This document shows, piece by piece, positions 41,925-50,676 of a DNA stretch of 64,000 bases (the stretch's first letter is position 1; every line of letters begins with the position of its first letter). Below the pieces are notes generated by a model. It saw only the letters and a list, made by a program, of their open reading frames with translations. It was not told the origin of the DNA and did no database searches. Source of the stretch: Nocardioides flavescens. Its GTDB lineage: Bacteria > Actinomycetota > Actinomycetes > Propionibacteriales > Nocardioidaceae. The position numbers were made by a program, and so were the translations under genes. The stretch lies in contig NZ_WUEK01000003.1 of the NCBI RefSeq assembly GCF_009823805.1, positions 248,001-312,000 of the forward strand. The letters are read 5' to 3'.

Positions 41925-44479
41925 GCCCACACCTGCGTCGGACACTGCGCCGGACCCTGGTCGTCGTCGGCCACGGCATGGTCGCCCACCGCTTCGTGCA
42001 GGCGGCGGTCGAGCGTGGCCTCACCGAGACCCACGACGTCGTCGTGATCGGTGAGGAGGCCCGGGCGGCCTACGACCGGGTCGCGCTCACGTCGTTCTTC
42101 GAGGTCGGCGCCGACGCGCTCTCGCTCCTGCCGTCGGGGGTGTACGACGACCCGCGAGTGCGGTTGCTGCTCGGCCACGCCGTGGAGGGCTTCGACCTCG
42201 AGGCGCGGACGGTGCTCGTCGACACCGGCGAGGTCATCGCCTACGACGAGCTGGTGCTCGCGACCGGGGCGGCGCCGTTCGTGCCGCCGGTGCCGGGCCA
42301 CGACCTCCCGGGCTGCTTCGTCTACCGCACGGTCGAGGACCTCGAGGCCATCCGCGACGCGGCCGCGACCGCGCGCAGCGGAGCCGTCATCGGCGGCGGT
42401 CTGCTGGGGCTGGAGGCCGCCAACGCGCTGCGCGGACTCGGCCTGGAGACCCACGTGGTCGAGATGGCGCCGCGACTGATGGCGGTGCAGGTCGACGAGG
42501 CCGGGGGTGCGACGCTCGCCCGCCACGTCGAGGGGCTCGGCCTGCACGTGCACACCGGCGCCCGCACCGAGCGGGTGCTCGGCACCGACGCGGTCACCGG
42601 GCTGGCGCTGGCCGACGCCGAGCCGCTCGAGGTCGACCTCGTCGTCTTCTCCGCGGGCATCCGACCCCGCGACCAGCTGGCCCGGGCGGCCGGCCTCGAG
42701 GTCGCCGAGCGCGGCGGGGTGCTGGTCGACGCGCAGTGCCGCAGCTCGGACGCGCACGTCTGGGCGATCGGCGAGTGCGCCGCCCCCGCGGGCCGGATGT
42801 ACGGCCTGGTCGCTCCCGGCTACGCCATGGCCGAGGTCGTCGTCGACGCGCTGCTCGGCGGTGCCGGCACCTTCGAGGGCGCCGACCTGTCGACGAAGCT
42901 CAAGCTGCTCGGGGTCGACGTGGCGTCGTTCGGCGACGCGTTCGCGACCACCGACGGGGCCCTCGAGCTGGTCTTCGCCGACGCGGTCGCGGGCGTCTAC
43001 AAGAAGCTCGTCGTCTCCGACGACGGCCGCCGCCTGCTCGGCGGCATCCTGGTCGGCGACGCGTCGGCGTACGGCGTGCTGCGACCGATGGTCGCCTCCG
43101 GCATCGACCTGCCCGCCAACCCCGAGGAGCTGATCCTCCCGCAGGGCCGCGGCGGCGCCGAGATCGCGCTGCCCGACGAGGCGCAGGTCTGCTCGTGCAA
43201 CGACGTGAGCAAGGCCGACATCGTGGCCGCCGTGAGTGACGGGGGTGGCTGCGACAGCGCCTCCTGCGTCACGAGGTGCACCCGGGCCGGCGCGACCTGC
43301 GGCTCGTGCAAGCCCGTGGTGAAGAAGATCGTCGAGGACCACTTCGCCTCGATCGGGCGCACCGTCGACCGCAGCCTGTGCGAGCACTTCGCGCTCACCC
43401 GGCAGGAGCTCTTCGACGTCGTGGCGGTGCACCAGTACACCTCCTTCGACCAGATCGTCGCGGCCCACGGCACCGGCCGCGGGTGCGACGTCTGCAAGCC
43501 GGTCGTCGCCTCGGTGCTGGCCTCGACCGTCGGCGGCCACGTGCTGGAGGGCGCCACCGCGGTGCTGCAGGACACCAACGACGCCTACCTCGCCAACATC
43601 CAGCGCAACGGCAGCTACTCCGTCGTCCCGCGCATCCCGGGCGGCGAGATCACCCCCGAGAAGCTGATCGTCATCGGCGAGGTCGCCCGCGACTTCGGGC
43701 TCTACACCAAGATCACCGGCGGCCAGCGCATCGACCTGTTCGGGGCCCGGATGGAGGAGCTGCCCGCGATCTGGCGACGTCTGGTCGACGCGGGGTTCGA
43801 GTCCGGCCACGCCTACGGCAAGAGCCTGCGCACCGTGAAGTCGTGCGTCGGCTCCACCTGGTGCCGCTACGGCGTGCAGGACTCGGTGCAGCTCGCCATC
43901 GACCTCGAGCTGCGCTACCGCGGGCTGCGCTCGCCCCACAAGCTCAAGGGCGGGGTGAGCGGCTGCGCCCGCGAGTGCGCCGAGGCGCGCGGCAAGGACT
44001 TCGGCGTCATCGCCACCGAGAAGGGCTGGAACCTCTACGTCGGCGGCAACGGCGGCGCCAACCCCGCGCACGCGCGGCTGCTCGCCGGCGACCTCGACAC
44101 CGAGACGCTGGTGCGCTACCTCGACCGGTTCCTCATGTACTACGTCCGCACCGCCGACCGGCTCCAGCGCACGGCCCCCTGGGTCGACTCGCTCGAGGGC
44201 GGTCTCGACCGGGTGCGCGAGGTCGTGGTCGACGACGCGCTCGGGCTCGGAGCCGAGCTGGAGGCGGCGATGGCGACCCACGTGGCGGCGTACGCCGACG
44301 AGTGGAAGGCGACGCTCGACGACCCGGAGAAGCTGCGCCGCTTCGTCTCCTTCGTCAACGCCCCCGACCTCCCCGACCCGCACATCACCTTCCGCTCCGA
44401 GCGCGACCAGGCGGTGCCCGCCGACTCCGACGGGCCGGTGCTGCTCGGCGCGGCGATCCCCGTGGGGCGGCCCCGGTGA
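41921..44479 (+). CDS. nirB: NADH-dependent nitrite reductase, large subunit
   Basis: Siroheme enzyme of 852 residues reducing nitrite to ammonium. Order: FAD/NAD domain (LVVVGHGMVAHRF; IGGGLLGLEAA), two BFD-like [2Fe-2S] modules (VCSCNDVSK...CGSCKP and around GRGCDVCKPVV), then the sulfite/nitrite reductase ferredoxin-like and siroheme/[4Fe-4S] domains, whose ligands are SCVGSTWCRYG and GCARECAEARG. ATG 41921 has GGAGAGG upstream and overlaps the previous stop. It functions with nirD. Confidence 0.95.
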   Translation: MSPHLRRTLRRTLVVVGHGMVAHRFVQAAVERGLTETHDVVVIGEEARAAYDRVALTSFFEVGADALSLLPSGVYDDPRVRLLLGHAVEGFDLEARTVLVDTGEVIAYDELVLATGAAPFVPPVPGHDLPGCFVYRTVEDLEAIRDAAATARSGAVIGGGLLGLEAANALRGLGLETHVVEMAPRLMAVQVDEAGGATLARHVEGLGLHVHTGARTERVLGTDAVTGLALADAEPLEVDLVVFSAGIRPRDQLARAAGLEVAERGGVLVDAQCRSSDAHVWAIGECAAPAGRMYGLVAPGYAMAEVVVDALLGGAGTFEGADLSTKLKLLGVDVASFGDAFATTDGALELVFADAVAGVYKKLVVSDDGRRLLGGILVGDASAYGVLRPMVASGIDLPANPEELILPQGRGGAEIALPDEAQVCSCNDVSKADIVAAVSDGGGCDSASCVTRCTRAGATCGSCKPVVKKIVEDHFASIGRTVDRSLCEHFALTRQELFDVVAVHQYTSFDQIVAAHGTGRGCDVCKPVVASVLASTVGGHVLEGATAVLQDTNDAYLANIQRNGSYSVVPRIPGGEITPEKLIVIGEVARDFGLYTKITGGQRIDLFGARMEELPAIWRRLVDAGFESGHAYGKSLRTVKSCVGSTWCRYGVQDSVQLAIDLELRYRGLRSPHKLKGGVSGCARECAEARGKDFGVIATEKGWNLYVGGNGGANPAHARLLAGDLDTETLVRYLDRFLMYYVRTADRLQRTAPWVDSLEGGLDRVREVVVDDALGLGAELEAAMATHVAAYADEWKATLDDPEKLRRFVSFVNAPDLPDPHITFRSERDQAVPADSDGPVLLGAAIPVGRPR

Positions 44480-44808
44480 GCGCGCGGACGATGACCGCGG
44501 TCTGCCGCGTCGAGGACGTGCCGGTCGAGGGCGGGGTGTGCGCACTCGTCGACGGCACGGCGGTCGCGATCTTCCGGACACACGACGGCAACCTCTACGC
44601 GATCTCCAACTACGACCCTGTGGGCATGGCCTCCGTGCTCTCCCGCGGCATCGTCGGCACCCGCGGCGGTGCGGCGTACGTCGCCTCGCCGTTGCACAAG
44701 CAGGGCTACGACCTGCGCACGGGCCAGTGCCTGGACGACCCGGAGGTCCGGGTCGCGACCTACGACGTGAGGGTGGACGATGGTGTCGTGTGGGTCGGGA
44801 CGTCGTGA
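44476..44808 (+). CDS. nirD: Nitrite reductase, small subunit
   Basis: Rieske-fold protein of 110 residues. As in other NirD proteins the CxH...CxxH ligands are absent; the positions read GMASVLSRG and SPLHKQGYDL, so it binds no iron-sulfur cluster. GTG at 44476 overlaps nirB; the stop overlaps the regulator gene. Confidence 0.92.
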   Translation: MSARTMTAVCRVEDVPVEGGVCALVDGTAVAIFRTHDGNLYAISNYDPVGMASVLSRGIVGTRGGAAYVASPLHKQGYDLRTGQCLDDPEVRVATYDVRVDDGVVWVGTS

Positions 44809-45926
44809 CCGGTGAGGTGGCGGACGGTCCCCTCGCCGGCTACCGCATCGGGGTGACCGCCGCGCGCAAGGTCGAGGAGCAGGTCGCGCTGCTCGAGCGT
44901 CGCGGCGCCTCGGTCGTGTGGGCGCCCGCGCTCGCGACCGAGTCGAGCCGGGTCGACGAGACCCTGCGCGCCGCGACCGAGCAGGTCCTGGCCCGCCCGG
45001 TCGACCTGTTCCTGGCGACGACCGGGATCGGGATGCGGGCGTGGTTCGACGCGGCCGAGGAGTGGGGGCTGCTCGAGGCGCTGCTGGAGGCGCTGGGTCG
45101 CGCCGAGATCCTCGCCCGCGGACCCAAGAGCGTCGGCGCGCTGCGTCGGCGCGGGCTGCGCGAGCTGTGGGCGCCCGACTCGGAGTGCTTCGACGACGTG
45201 CTGGCGCACCTGCGCGGCCGCTCCCTGGAGGGGCTCCACATCGTCGTGCAGGAGCACGGCCAGTCGCTGTCGATGGTCGCCCACGCGCTGCGCCGCCAGG
45301 GTGCCGATGTCACCACCGTCACCGTCTACCGGGTCGAGCCGGCCTCCGACCCGGGTCCGATGTTCGCGCTCATCGACCAGATCGCCGACCGCGAGCTCGA
45401 CGCCGTCACCTTCACCTCGGCGCCCGCAGTCGCGGCGATGATGGAGGCCGCCGGCTCGACCGGGCGCCGCGACGAGGTGGTCGGTGCCTTCCAGGCCGAC
45501 GTCGTCGCGGTGTGCGTGGGTCCGGTCACCTCGGCGGCCTTCGAGATGTGGGGCGTGCCGACGATCGTCCCCGACCGCTCCCGGCTCGCCGCGATGGTCA
45601 AGCTGATCGAGACCGAGCTGCCCTCGCGCGACTCCGGCACCACCCTGGAGGTCGCCGGGCACACGCTGATCGTGCACGGTGAGCAGGTGCTGGTCGACGG
45701 CGTCGAGGTGCGGCTCTCGCCCGCGCCCTACGCCGTCCTGCAGGCGCTGCTCGTCAACCCCGGCCACGTCGTCTCGCGCCGCGACCTGCTCGCCGCGCTG
45801 CCCTCGGGCACCGCCGGCTCCGAGCACGCCGTCGAGATGGCGGTCGCGCGGCTGCGCGCCGGGCTCGGCACCCGCGTCGTGCAGACCGTGGTCAAGCGGG
45901 GCTACCGGCTGGCGGTGGCGCGGTGA
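44805..45926 (+). CDS. HemD-like/winged-helix regulator of nitrate assimilation (NnaR type)
   Basis: Protein of 373 residues: a uroporphyrinogen-III synthase-like domain (about 1-265; YRIGVTAARKVEEQVALLER, TSAPAVAAMME) fused to an OmpR-type winged helix (about 285-373; VEVRLSPAPYAVLQALLVNPG, VSRRDLLAALP, RVVQTVVKRGYRL). This is the architecture of NnaR of Streptomyces and mycobacteria, which activates nitrate/nitrite genes together with GlnR. Location in the nir operon agrees. True HemD enzyme activity is unlikely to be its main task. GTG at 44805 overlaps nirD. Confidence 0.87.
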   Translation: MTGEVADGPLAGYRIGVTAARKVEEQVALLERRGASVVWAPALATESSRVDETLRAATEQVLARPVDLFLATTGIGMRAWFDAAEEWGLLEALLEALGRAEILARGPKSVGALRRRGLRELWAPDSECFDDVLAHLRGRSLEGLHIVVQEHGQSLSMVAHALRRQGADVTTVTVYRVEPASDPGPMFALIDQIADRELDAVTFTSAPAVAAMMEAAGSTGRRDEVVGAFQADVVAVCVGPVTSAAFEMWGVPTIVPDRSRLAAMVKLIETELPSRDSGTTLEVAGHTLIVHGEQVLVDGVEVRLSPAPYAVLQALLVNPGHVVSRRDLLAALPSGTAGSEHAVEMAVARLRAGLGTRVVQTVVKRGYRLAVAR

Positions 45927-46618
45927 CCTCGCCCGCCTCGCGTCTCGTCACCGTCGCCCACGGCACCCGCCACGGCCCCGGCAACGCGGTGGCCCGCGAG
46001 GTGACCTCGGCGGCGGCCGAGCGGCTCGAGATGCCGGCGGTGGCGTCGTACGTCGAGCTGTGCGAGCCGCTCTACGCCGACGTCGTCGCCGCCTCCGACG
46101 TCCCCACGGTCGCGGTGCCGCTGCTGCTGTCGACGGGGTTCCACATCCGCGAGGACATCCCCGGCGCCGAGGCCGCGGGGCCGCTCGTGATCGCCCCGCC
46201 GCTGGGGCCGCACCCCCTGCTCGCCGCCGCGCAGGTGGCGCGGCTGCGCGAGTGCGGCGCCGTCCCCGGCCAGCCCGTCGCGCTGGTCGCGGCCGGCTCG
46301 CGCGACCCGCTCGCCGCCGCCGACCTCGACGAGGCGGTGCGGCTGCTCGGCGAGGCGTGGGGAGGCCCGGTCGCGCTCGCCACGCTCACGGGGCCCGGCC
46401 CGCGTCCGGCCGAGGTGCTGACGCCGGACACCGCCGTGTCGCCGTACCTGCTGTCGGAGGGGTTCTTCGCCGACCGGTGCCGTGCCGCCGCGGCTGAGGC
46501 AGGTGCCCTCGTGGCCGACGTCATCGGCCCGCACCCGCTCGTGGTCGAGCTCGTCGTCGAGCGGACGCGGGCGGCTCAGGCGGGCCAGACGAGGTCGAAG
46601 CGCTCGAACAGCAGCTGA
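45923..46618 (+). CDS. Sirohydrochlorin ferrochelatase/cobaltochelatase (CbiX/SirB family)
   Basis: Protein of 231 residues with two chelatase half-domains: VTVAHGTRHGPGNAV (metal-binding His11 region) and the GFHIREDIP segment, then a second half from about 115. It inserts Fe into sirohydrochlorin to make siroheme, the NirB cofactor. GTG start overlaps the regulator. The last 14 codons overlap the convergent ASCH gene by 43 bases, and the C-terminus (TRSKRSNSS) probably reflects drift in that overlap. Confidence 0.87.
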   Translation: MTSPASRLVTVAHGTRHGPGNAVAREVTSAAAERLEMPAVASYVELCEPLYADVVAASDVPTVAVPLLLSTGFHIREDIPGAEAAGPLVIAPPLGPHPLLAAAQVARLRECGAVPGQPVALVAAGSRDPLAAADLDEAVRLLGEAWGGPVALATLTGPGPRPAEVLTPDTAVSPYLLSEGFFADRCRAAAAEAGALVADVIGPHPLVVELVVERTRAAQAGQTRSKRSNSS

Positions 46619-47046
46619 GGGTCGTCGTCGGCGGGCCTGCCGGCGGCGGCGAAGGCGCGCCGGACGTAGGCGCGGTGGCCCTCGAGCCAGCCGTCGAGCG
46701 TGCGGTCGCCCTCGCCCTCCTCCCACGCGAAGGTCGCGTCGACGCTCGAGAGCGGCCCGGTGTGCACGGCCCGCGTGCGGATCACGGCGGCCGGGGTCCC
46801 GTCGCCGGCGTGGACGACGCTGTGGTCGCCCGGCGCGGGGCGGAACCCCTCCTCGTCGTAGTCGGCGAGCAGTCCGGCGGTCGCCCGCTTGGTGCCCGCC
46901 AGCACCAGGGCCAGCAGCTCGTCGGCCATCGCGACGGAGTCGCCGAAGCAGAAGACGTCGACCGGTCTCCCGGTCACGCCGGTGGCCTCGCAGAACTCGT
47001 GCCAGAAGGCCTCGACGGCGGCCGGGTCGGGCCCGGGGGGCGTCAC
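46576..47046 (-). CDS. ASCH-domain protein
   Basis: Protein of 156 residues with the ASCH fold, similar to PUA domains and often RNA- or nucleotide-binding: KRATAGLLADYDEEGFRPAPGD is the GxKxxT-like region followed by beta strands (AAVIRTRAVHTGPL) and the FAWEEGEGDRTLDGWLEGHR segment. Some ASCH proteins are amidohydrolases for N4-acetylcytidine. GTG start overlaps the stop of the XRE gene, so the two are coupled. Confidence 0.82.
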   Translation of the reverse strand: MTPPGPDPAAVEAFWHEFCEATGVTGRPVDVFCFGDSVAMADELLALVLAGTKRATAGLLADYDEEGFRPAPGDHSVVHAGDGTPAAVIRTRAVHTGPLSSVDATFAWEEGEGDRTLDGWLEGHRAYVRRAFAAAGRPADDDPQLLFERFDLVWPA

Positions 47047-47693
47047 AGCGTCGCGTCGGGGAAGGCGATGACGGACAGGAAGGTCACCGGGAGCGTGACG
47101 AGCTCGAGCGGACCGTGCGCGCCCTCGCCGTCGAACTGCAGCGAGTCGCCGGGACCGAGGCGGTAGCTCGAGCGACCGTGGCCGTAGACCATCTCCCCGC
47201 TCAGCACGTAGATGAACTCGGTGCCGGGGTGCTGGAAGAGCGGGTTGAGCTCGCTGGCCGCGTTGAGCGTGACCAGCAGCGACTCCAGCCGCTTGTGCTC
47301 GCCGGGCAGCGAGCCGAGCAGCTGGTACTCGTGGCCGCGCTGGGTGCCGCGGCGCACGATGGGGGCGCCCTGGCCGGCGGCGACGAACGACGCGGGCCGC
47401 TCGCTCTCGGCGCCGCGCACCAGCGTGGTGACCGGCACGTCGAAGCCCCGGGCGAGCAGGGCCAGCGTCGACAGGCTGCAGGAGGTCTGGGCGTTCTCGA
47501 CCTTCGACAGCATCGCCTTGGAGATGCCGACGCGCGCCGCCATGTCGCCGACCGACAGACCGAGCTGGGCCCGCAGCCGCTTGGTGTTGCGGGCGATCGC
47601 GCTCTCCAGGTCGAGGACGTCGCCGTCCTCGCCGGGCTGGCGCTCCCGCGCGGTCCCCGCGTTGCGCAGGAGGGCGTCGTTCGCGGGGTCCAC
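47043..47693 (-). CDS. XRE-family regulator with C-terminal cupin
   Basis: Regulator of 216 residues: HTH_3 domain about 30-85 (LRAQLGLSVGDMAARVGISK, AMLSKVENAQTSCSL) and a cupin sensor domain about 130-205 (FQHPGTEFIYVLSGEMVYGH). Such regulators sense small amines or amino acids, for example PuuR-type. GTG at 47693 is fixed by a -10 TACGGT six bases upstream. It lies 111 bases beyond glnK on the same strand, at the end of the amine-oxidation/amt run, and is the best candidate for its regulator (inference). Confidence 0.82.
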   Translation of the reverse strand: MDPANDALLRNAGTARERQPGEDGDVLDLESAIARNTKRLRAQLGLSVGDMAARVGISKAMLSKVENAQTSCSLSTLALLARGFDVPVTTLVRGAESERPASFVAAGQGAPIVRRGTQRGHEYQLLGSLPGEHKRLESLLVTLNAASELNPLFQHPGTEFIYVLSGEMVYGHGRSSYRLGPGDSLQFDGEGAHGPLELVTLPVTFLSVIAFPDATL

Positions 47694-47804
47694 GGGTCCA
47701 CCGTAGTAGGCCACCGTCTCACCGCAGTGGCCGGCGGGTGCGCCGGGTCCCCGCTCCCGGCGCACCCGTTCCTGCCTCTCGCTGCCGACCCGCGGACGTC
47801 GCCG

Positions 47805-48143
47805 TCAGACGGCGGCGGCCCCGCGCTCGCCGGTGCGCAGGCGCATCACGTCGCCGACCTCGACGACCCAGACCTTGCCGTCGCCGATCCGGCCGGTGCG
47901 GACCGTGCCCTCGAGGGCCTTGAACACCGCGTCGACGTCGGCGTCGTCGACGACGACCTCGAGGCGGGCCTTGGGCACCAGCACGATGTCGTACTCAGCG
48001 GCGCGGTAGACCTCGGTGTGGCCCTTCTGGTGGCCGAAGCCGCTGACCTCGGTGAAGGTGCCCCCGGACACGCCGACGGACTGCAGGGCGGCGACGACGT
48101 CACCGACCACGTGGGGACGGAGGATGGCGGTCACGAGCTTCAC
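47805..48143 (-). CDS. glnK: PII nitrogen regulatory protein (GlnK)
   Basis: PII signal protein of 112 residues, with the T-loop EVSGFGHQKGHTEVYRAAEY containing the Tyr51-equivalent modified by adenylylation in actinobacteria, and the C-terminal signature KVWVVEVGDVMRLRTGE. It binds ATP/2-oxoglutarate and blocks Amt. GTG start overlaps the amt stop. The glnD gene that commonly follows in actinobacteria is absent here; the next gene is the XRE-cupin regulator. Confidence 0.94.
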   Translation of the reverse strand: MKLVTAILRPHVVGDVVAALQSVGVSGGTFTEVSGFGHQKGHTEVYRAAEYDIVLVPKARLEVVVDDADVDAVFKALEGTVRTGRIGDGKVWVVEVGDVMRLRTGERGAAAV

Positions 48144-49510
48144 GCGTCGACCACCCGTGCGACCCGGGTGCCGGCGGCGGTGTCGGAGGCGGTGTCAGCG
48201 GTGGGCTCGGCCGGGACCGGCTTGGTCAGCGCCGCGATGGTGCCGGCGGCGACCATGCCGGTGCTGCCCGCGGGGCTGAGGTCGTAGGCGCTCTCGGCGT
48301 GCAGGGCCAGGTCGAGACCCGCCAGCTCGGTCTCCTCCTCGATCCGCAGGCCCATCATCTTGTCCACGCCCTTGGCGATCGCGTAGGTGACGACGAACGA
48401 GTAGGCGCAGGTGGCGACGATGCCCACGAGCTCCTTCCAGATGATGTCGGGGTCGCCCCCGAACAGCACGCCCTTGATGCCGGCCGGGGCGGCCTCCGCG
48501 GCGAAGAGCACGATGCAGATGGTCCCGGCGATGCCGCCGAGCCCGTGTACTGCGAAGGCATCGAGGCTGTCGTCGATGCCGAGCTTGTGCTTGAGGCTGA
48601 GCGAGAAGGCGACGACGGCGCCCGCGACGATCCCGACGCCCAGCGCACCCAGCGGCGTCATCGTGTTGGCCGACGGCGTGATGCCGACCAGACCCGCGAC
48701 GACGCCGGTGATGAGACCGATCGTCGTGAAGTGGCCGCCGCGGAACCGCTCGACCAGGCCGAAGCCGATCATGCCGGCGCACCCGGCCAGCAGGGTGTTG
48801 TTGAGGACGACCTGGGTCAGGAAGCTCGCGCCGAAGGCGCAGCCGCCGTTGAAGCCGAACCAGCCGAAGAACAGGATGCCGCCGCCGAGCATCACGAGCG
48901 GGACGTTGTGCGGGCGCTCGGGGCGGCCCCTGCGCGGACCCATGACGAGCGCCAGCGCGAGCGCGGCGACCCCGGAGTTCATGTGGACGGCGGTGCCGCC
49001 GGCGTAGTCGTGGATGCCGACCTTGCCGAAGAGCCACCCGTCGGCGTTGAACACCCAGTGACCGACCACGAAGTAGTCGAGCACCAGCCACAGCGTCGCG
49101 AAGACCAGCCAGGACTCGAACTTCATCCGGCCGGCCGCGCCGGAGGCGACGATCGCGACGGTGATCGCGGCGAAGAGGATGAAGAACGCGTTGTACCAGG
49201 CGTTCTGGTAGCCGGCGGAGCCGTTGTCGACGACGAAGTCCTGCAGGCCGATGAAGTCGGCGGGGTTGCCGATGATGCCGCCCAGGGACGGTCCCGAGAC
49301 CAGGCCGAAGCCGAACAGCACGTAGAGGACGGCGGTGATCCCGAGGGTCGAGAGGACCATCATCATCATGTTGAGGGTGTTCTTCACCCCCATCAGCCCG
49401 CCGTAGAACAGGGCCAGGCCCGGGAACATCAGCAGCACCAGGGCGAACGCGGCGATCAGCCACGCCAGGTCGGCGTGGAGCGCCAGCTGCTCTGCAGTCG
49501 TGGGGTCCAT
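48140..49510 (-). CDS. amt: Ammonium transporter (Amt)
   Basis: Amt/Rh channel of 456 residues, 11 helices, with a long C-terminal cytoplasmic tail. The pore histidines are in GGTAVHMNSGVAALALALV and FAVHGLGGIAGTI; WFGFNGGCAFG is also conserved. ATG 49510 is preceded by GGAAG. Three 12-bp repeats lie upstream (49551-49586). Downstream of two N-demethylase modules, it may retain ammonium or methylammonium they produce. Confidence 0.95.
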   Translation of the reverse strand: MDPTTAEQLALHADLAWLIAAFALVLLMFPGLALFYGGLMGVKNTLNMMMMVLSTLGITAVLYVLFGFGLVSGPSLGGIIGNPADFIGLQDFVVDNGSAGYQNAWYNAFFILFAAITVAIVASGAAGRMKFESWLVFATLWLVLDYFVVGHWVFNADGWLFGKVGIHDYAGGTAVHMNSGVAALALALVMGPRRGRPERPHNVPLVMLGGGILFFGWFGFNGGCAFGASFLTQVVLNNTLLAGCAGMIGFGLVERFRGGHFTTIGLITGVVAGLVGITPSANTMTPLGALGVGIVAGAVVAFSLSLKHKLGIDDSLDAFAVHGLGGIAGTICIVLFAAEAAPAGIKGVLFGGDPDIIWKELVGIVATCAYSFVVTYAIAKGVDKMMGLRIEEETELAGLDLALHAESAYDLSPAGSTGMVAAGTIAALTKPVPAEPTADTASDTAAGTRVARVVDA

Positions 49511-49550
49511 CGGTCTTCCTTCACTCGAGGGGAACGGCGCGCGACGACGC

Positions 49551-49586
49551 TGTCGCTCGGGGTGTCGCTAGGGGTGTCGCTGGGGT
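49551..49586. repeat. Three 12-bp direct repeats upstream of amt
   Basis: TGTCGCTCGGGG, TGTCGCTAGGGG and TGTCGCTGGGGT lie head to tail. The 91-base gap between the demethylase gene and amt contains them, so they may be iterated regulator sites for separate amt-glnK control, or simple slippage. They do not match a GlnR box. Confidence 0.7.
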
Positions 49587-49601
49587 GACGGGGAGGGAAG
49601 A

Positions 49602-50663
49602 TCAGGAGCGGAGGTAGGCCACCATCTGCGGGATCAGGTGGGCGAACCCCTTGTAGGTCGCGAGGTCCTCGGGCAGCTCGTCGAGGATGGTGGCGAGCTG
49701 GGCGGCGTACGCCGGGAAGCGGCGGACCTCGGCGAGCGAGGCCATGAAGGTGCGGATGTTGAACGTCACCGCACCGCTCATGGGGAGCCGGACGAAGTGC
49801 TCGAGCTCGATGCGCAGCTGGCAGTCGGGGATCGCCGTGCCGGCGGCGAGGGCGGCGTCCATGTCGCCGGCCCAGGCGGGCAGCGCCTCGAGCGAGATGT
49901 CGTAGGTCCGGGTGGGAGAGGCCGCGACGTTCCAGTTGACGCGGCGGAAGACCTGGTCGGCCGGCATCCGCAGCAGGAACTGCTCGGCGCGGGCGGTCAT
50001 GCCCGACCCGGTCATCCGCGGGACGGGGCCGTGGATCTCGTACATGTCCATGCCGACGTCGAAGCTGACCGACCACGCGGCCGCGAAGGTGACCGCCCCC
50101 GCGTCGAAGTGCAGCCGACCGTCGCGCTCGCGGACGAGCAGCAGGTCGTCAGGCACCTCGCGGGCCAGCATCTCGAGCGGCCCGCAGGGCAGGGTCTCCT
50201 CGCGGCCGAGCGTGAACTCCTGGTCGGTGCCGAGCAGGTCGTTGCGCCAGCGGAACCGGTCGGCGTCCCCGTCGACGCGCTCGTCGAGGTGCATCACCTC
50301 GGGGTAGGACAGCGCCAGGTCGCGGAAGTAGTAGAGCAGCAGGTCCCAGCAGGCGAGCTCCATGCCGGGCAGCACCTTGACCCGCGCGGGATCGGCCGCG
50401 AGGACGGCGCGGCGCTCGGCCATGATCGTGGGGTACTCCGCCCCGCCGAGGTCGACGAGGTGGCGGCCCCACTCGCCCGCGAGCGTGGGGCGCGGCACCC
50501 GCGCCTGGTCGACGTTGACGGAGTAGCGGAACGCCTCGTAGCCGTCGGGGAAAGGCCACGGCAGGCGGGCCATGTGGTCGAGCGGCTGGGCCAGGAAGGC
50601 CCGCACCGCCGGGGTGTCGAGCGGGGCGATCGGCGGCACCGGCGCCTCGGTCGTGGTGGTCAT
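49602..50663 (-). CDS. Heme-dependent oxidative N-demethylase alpha subunit, copy 1 (DUF3445)
   Basis: Protein of 353 residues of the DUF3445/HODM alpha family, a PAS-fold heme enzyme that oxidatively demethylates secondary amines such as dimethylamine. Conserved segments shared with copy 2: YSVNVDQARVPRPTL, AVLAADPARVKVLPGME, WRNDLLGTD, FDVGMDMYEIHGPVPRM, EHFVRLPMSGAVTFNIRTF and ELPEDLATYKG. ATG 50663 has a GGAAGGAG Shine-Dalgarno 13 bases after the reductase stop. It is the last gene of module 1, and amt follows. Confidence 0.86.
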   Translation of the reverse strand: MTTTTEAPVPPIAPLDTPAVRAFLAQPLDHMARLPWPFPDGYEAFRYSVNVDQARVPRPTLAGEWGRHLVDLGGAEYPTIMAERRAVLAADPARVKVLPGMELACWDLLLYYFRDLALSYPEVMHLDERVDGDADRFRWRNDLLGTDQEFTLGREETLPCGPLEMLAREVPDDLLLVRERDGRLHFDAGAVTFAAAWSVSFDVGMDMYEIHGPVPRMTGSGMTARAEQFLLRMPADQVFRRVNWNVAASPTRTYDISLEALPAWAGDMDAALAAGTAIPDCQLRIELEHFVRLPMSGAVTFNIRTFMASLAEVRRFPAYAAQLATILDELPEDLATYKGFAHLIPQMVAYLRS

Positions 50664-50676
50664 CGCGGCTCCTTCC

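Noticed and set aside
41144..44581. Long minus-strand frame of 1145 codons opposite nirB
   Set aside because: nirB, nirD and the flavoprotein on the plus strand have complete family motifs; the antisense frame has none.
44476..44808. Rieske iron-sulfur protein
   Set aside because: The fold is Rieske-like but both ligand pairs are missing, as normal for NirD.
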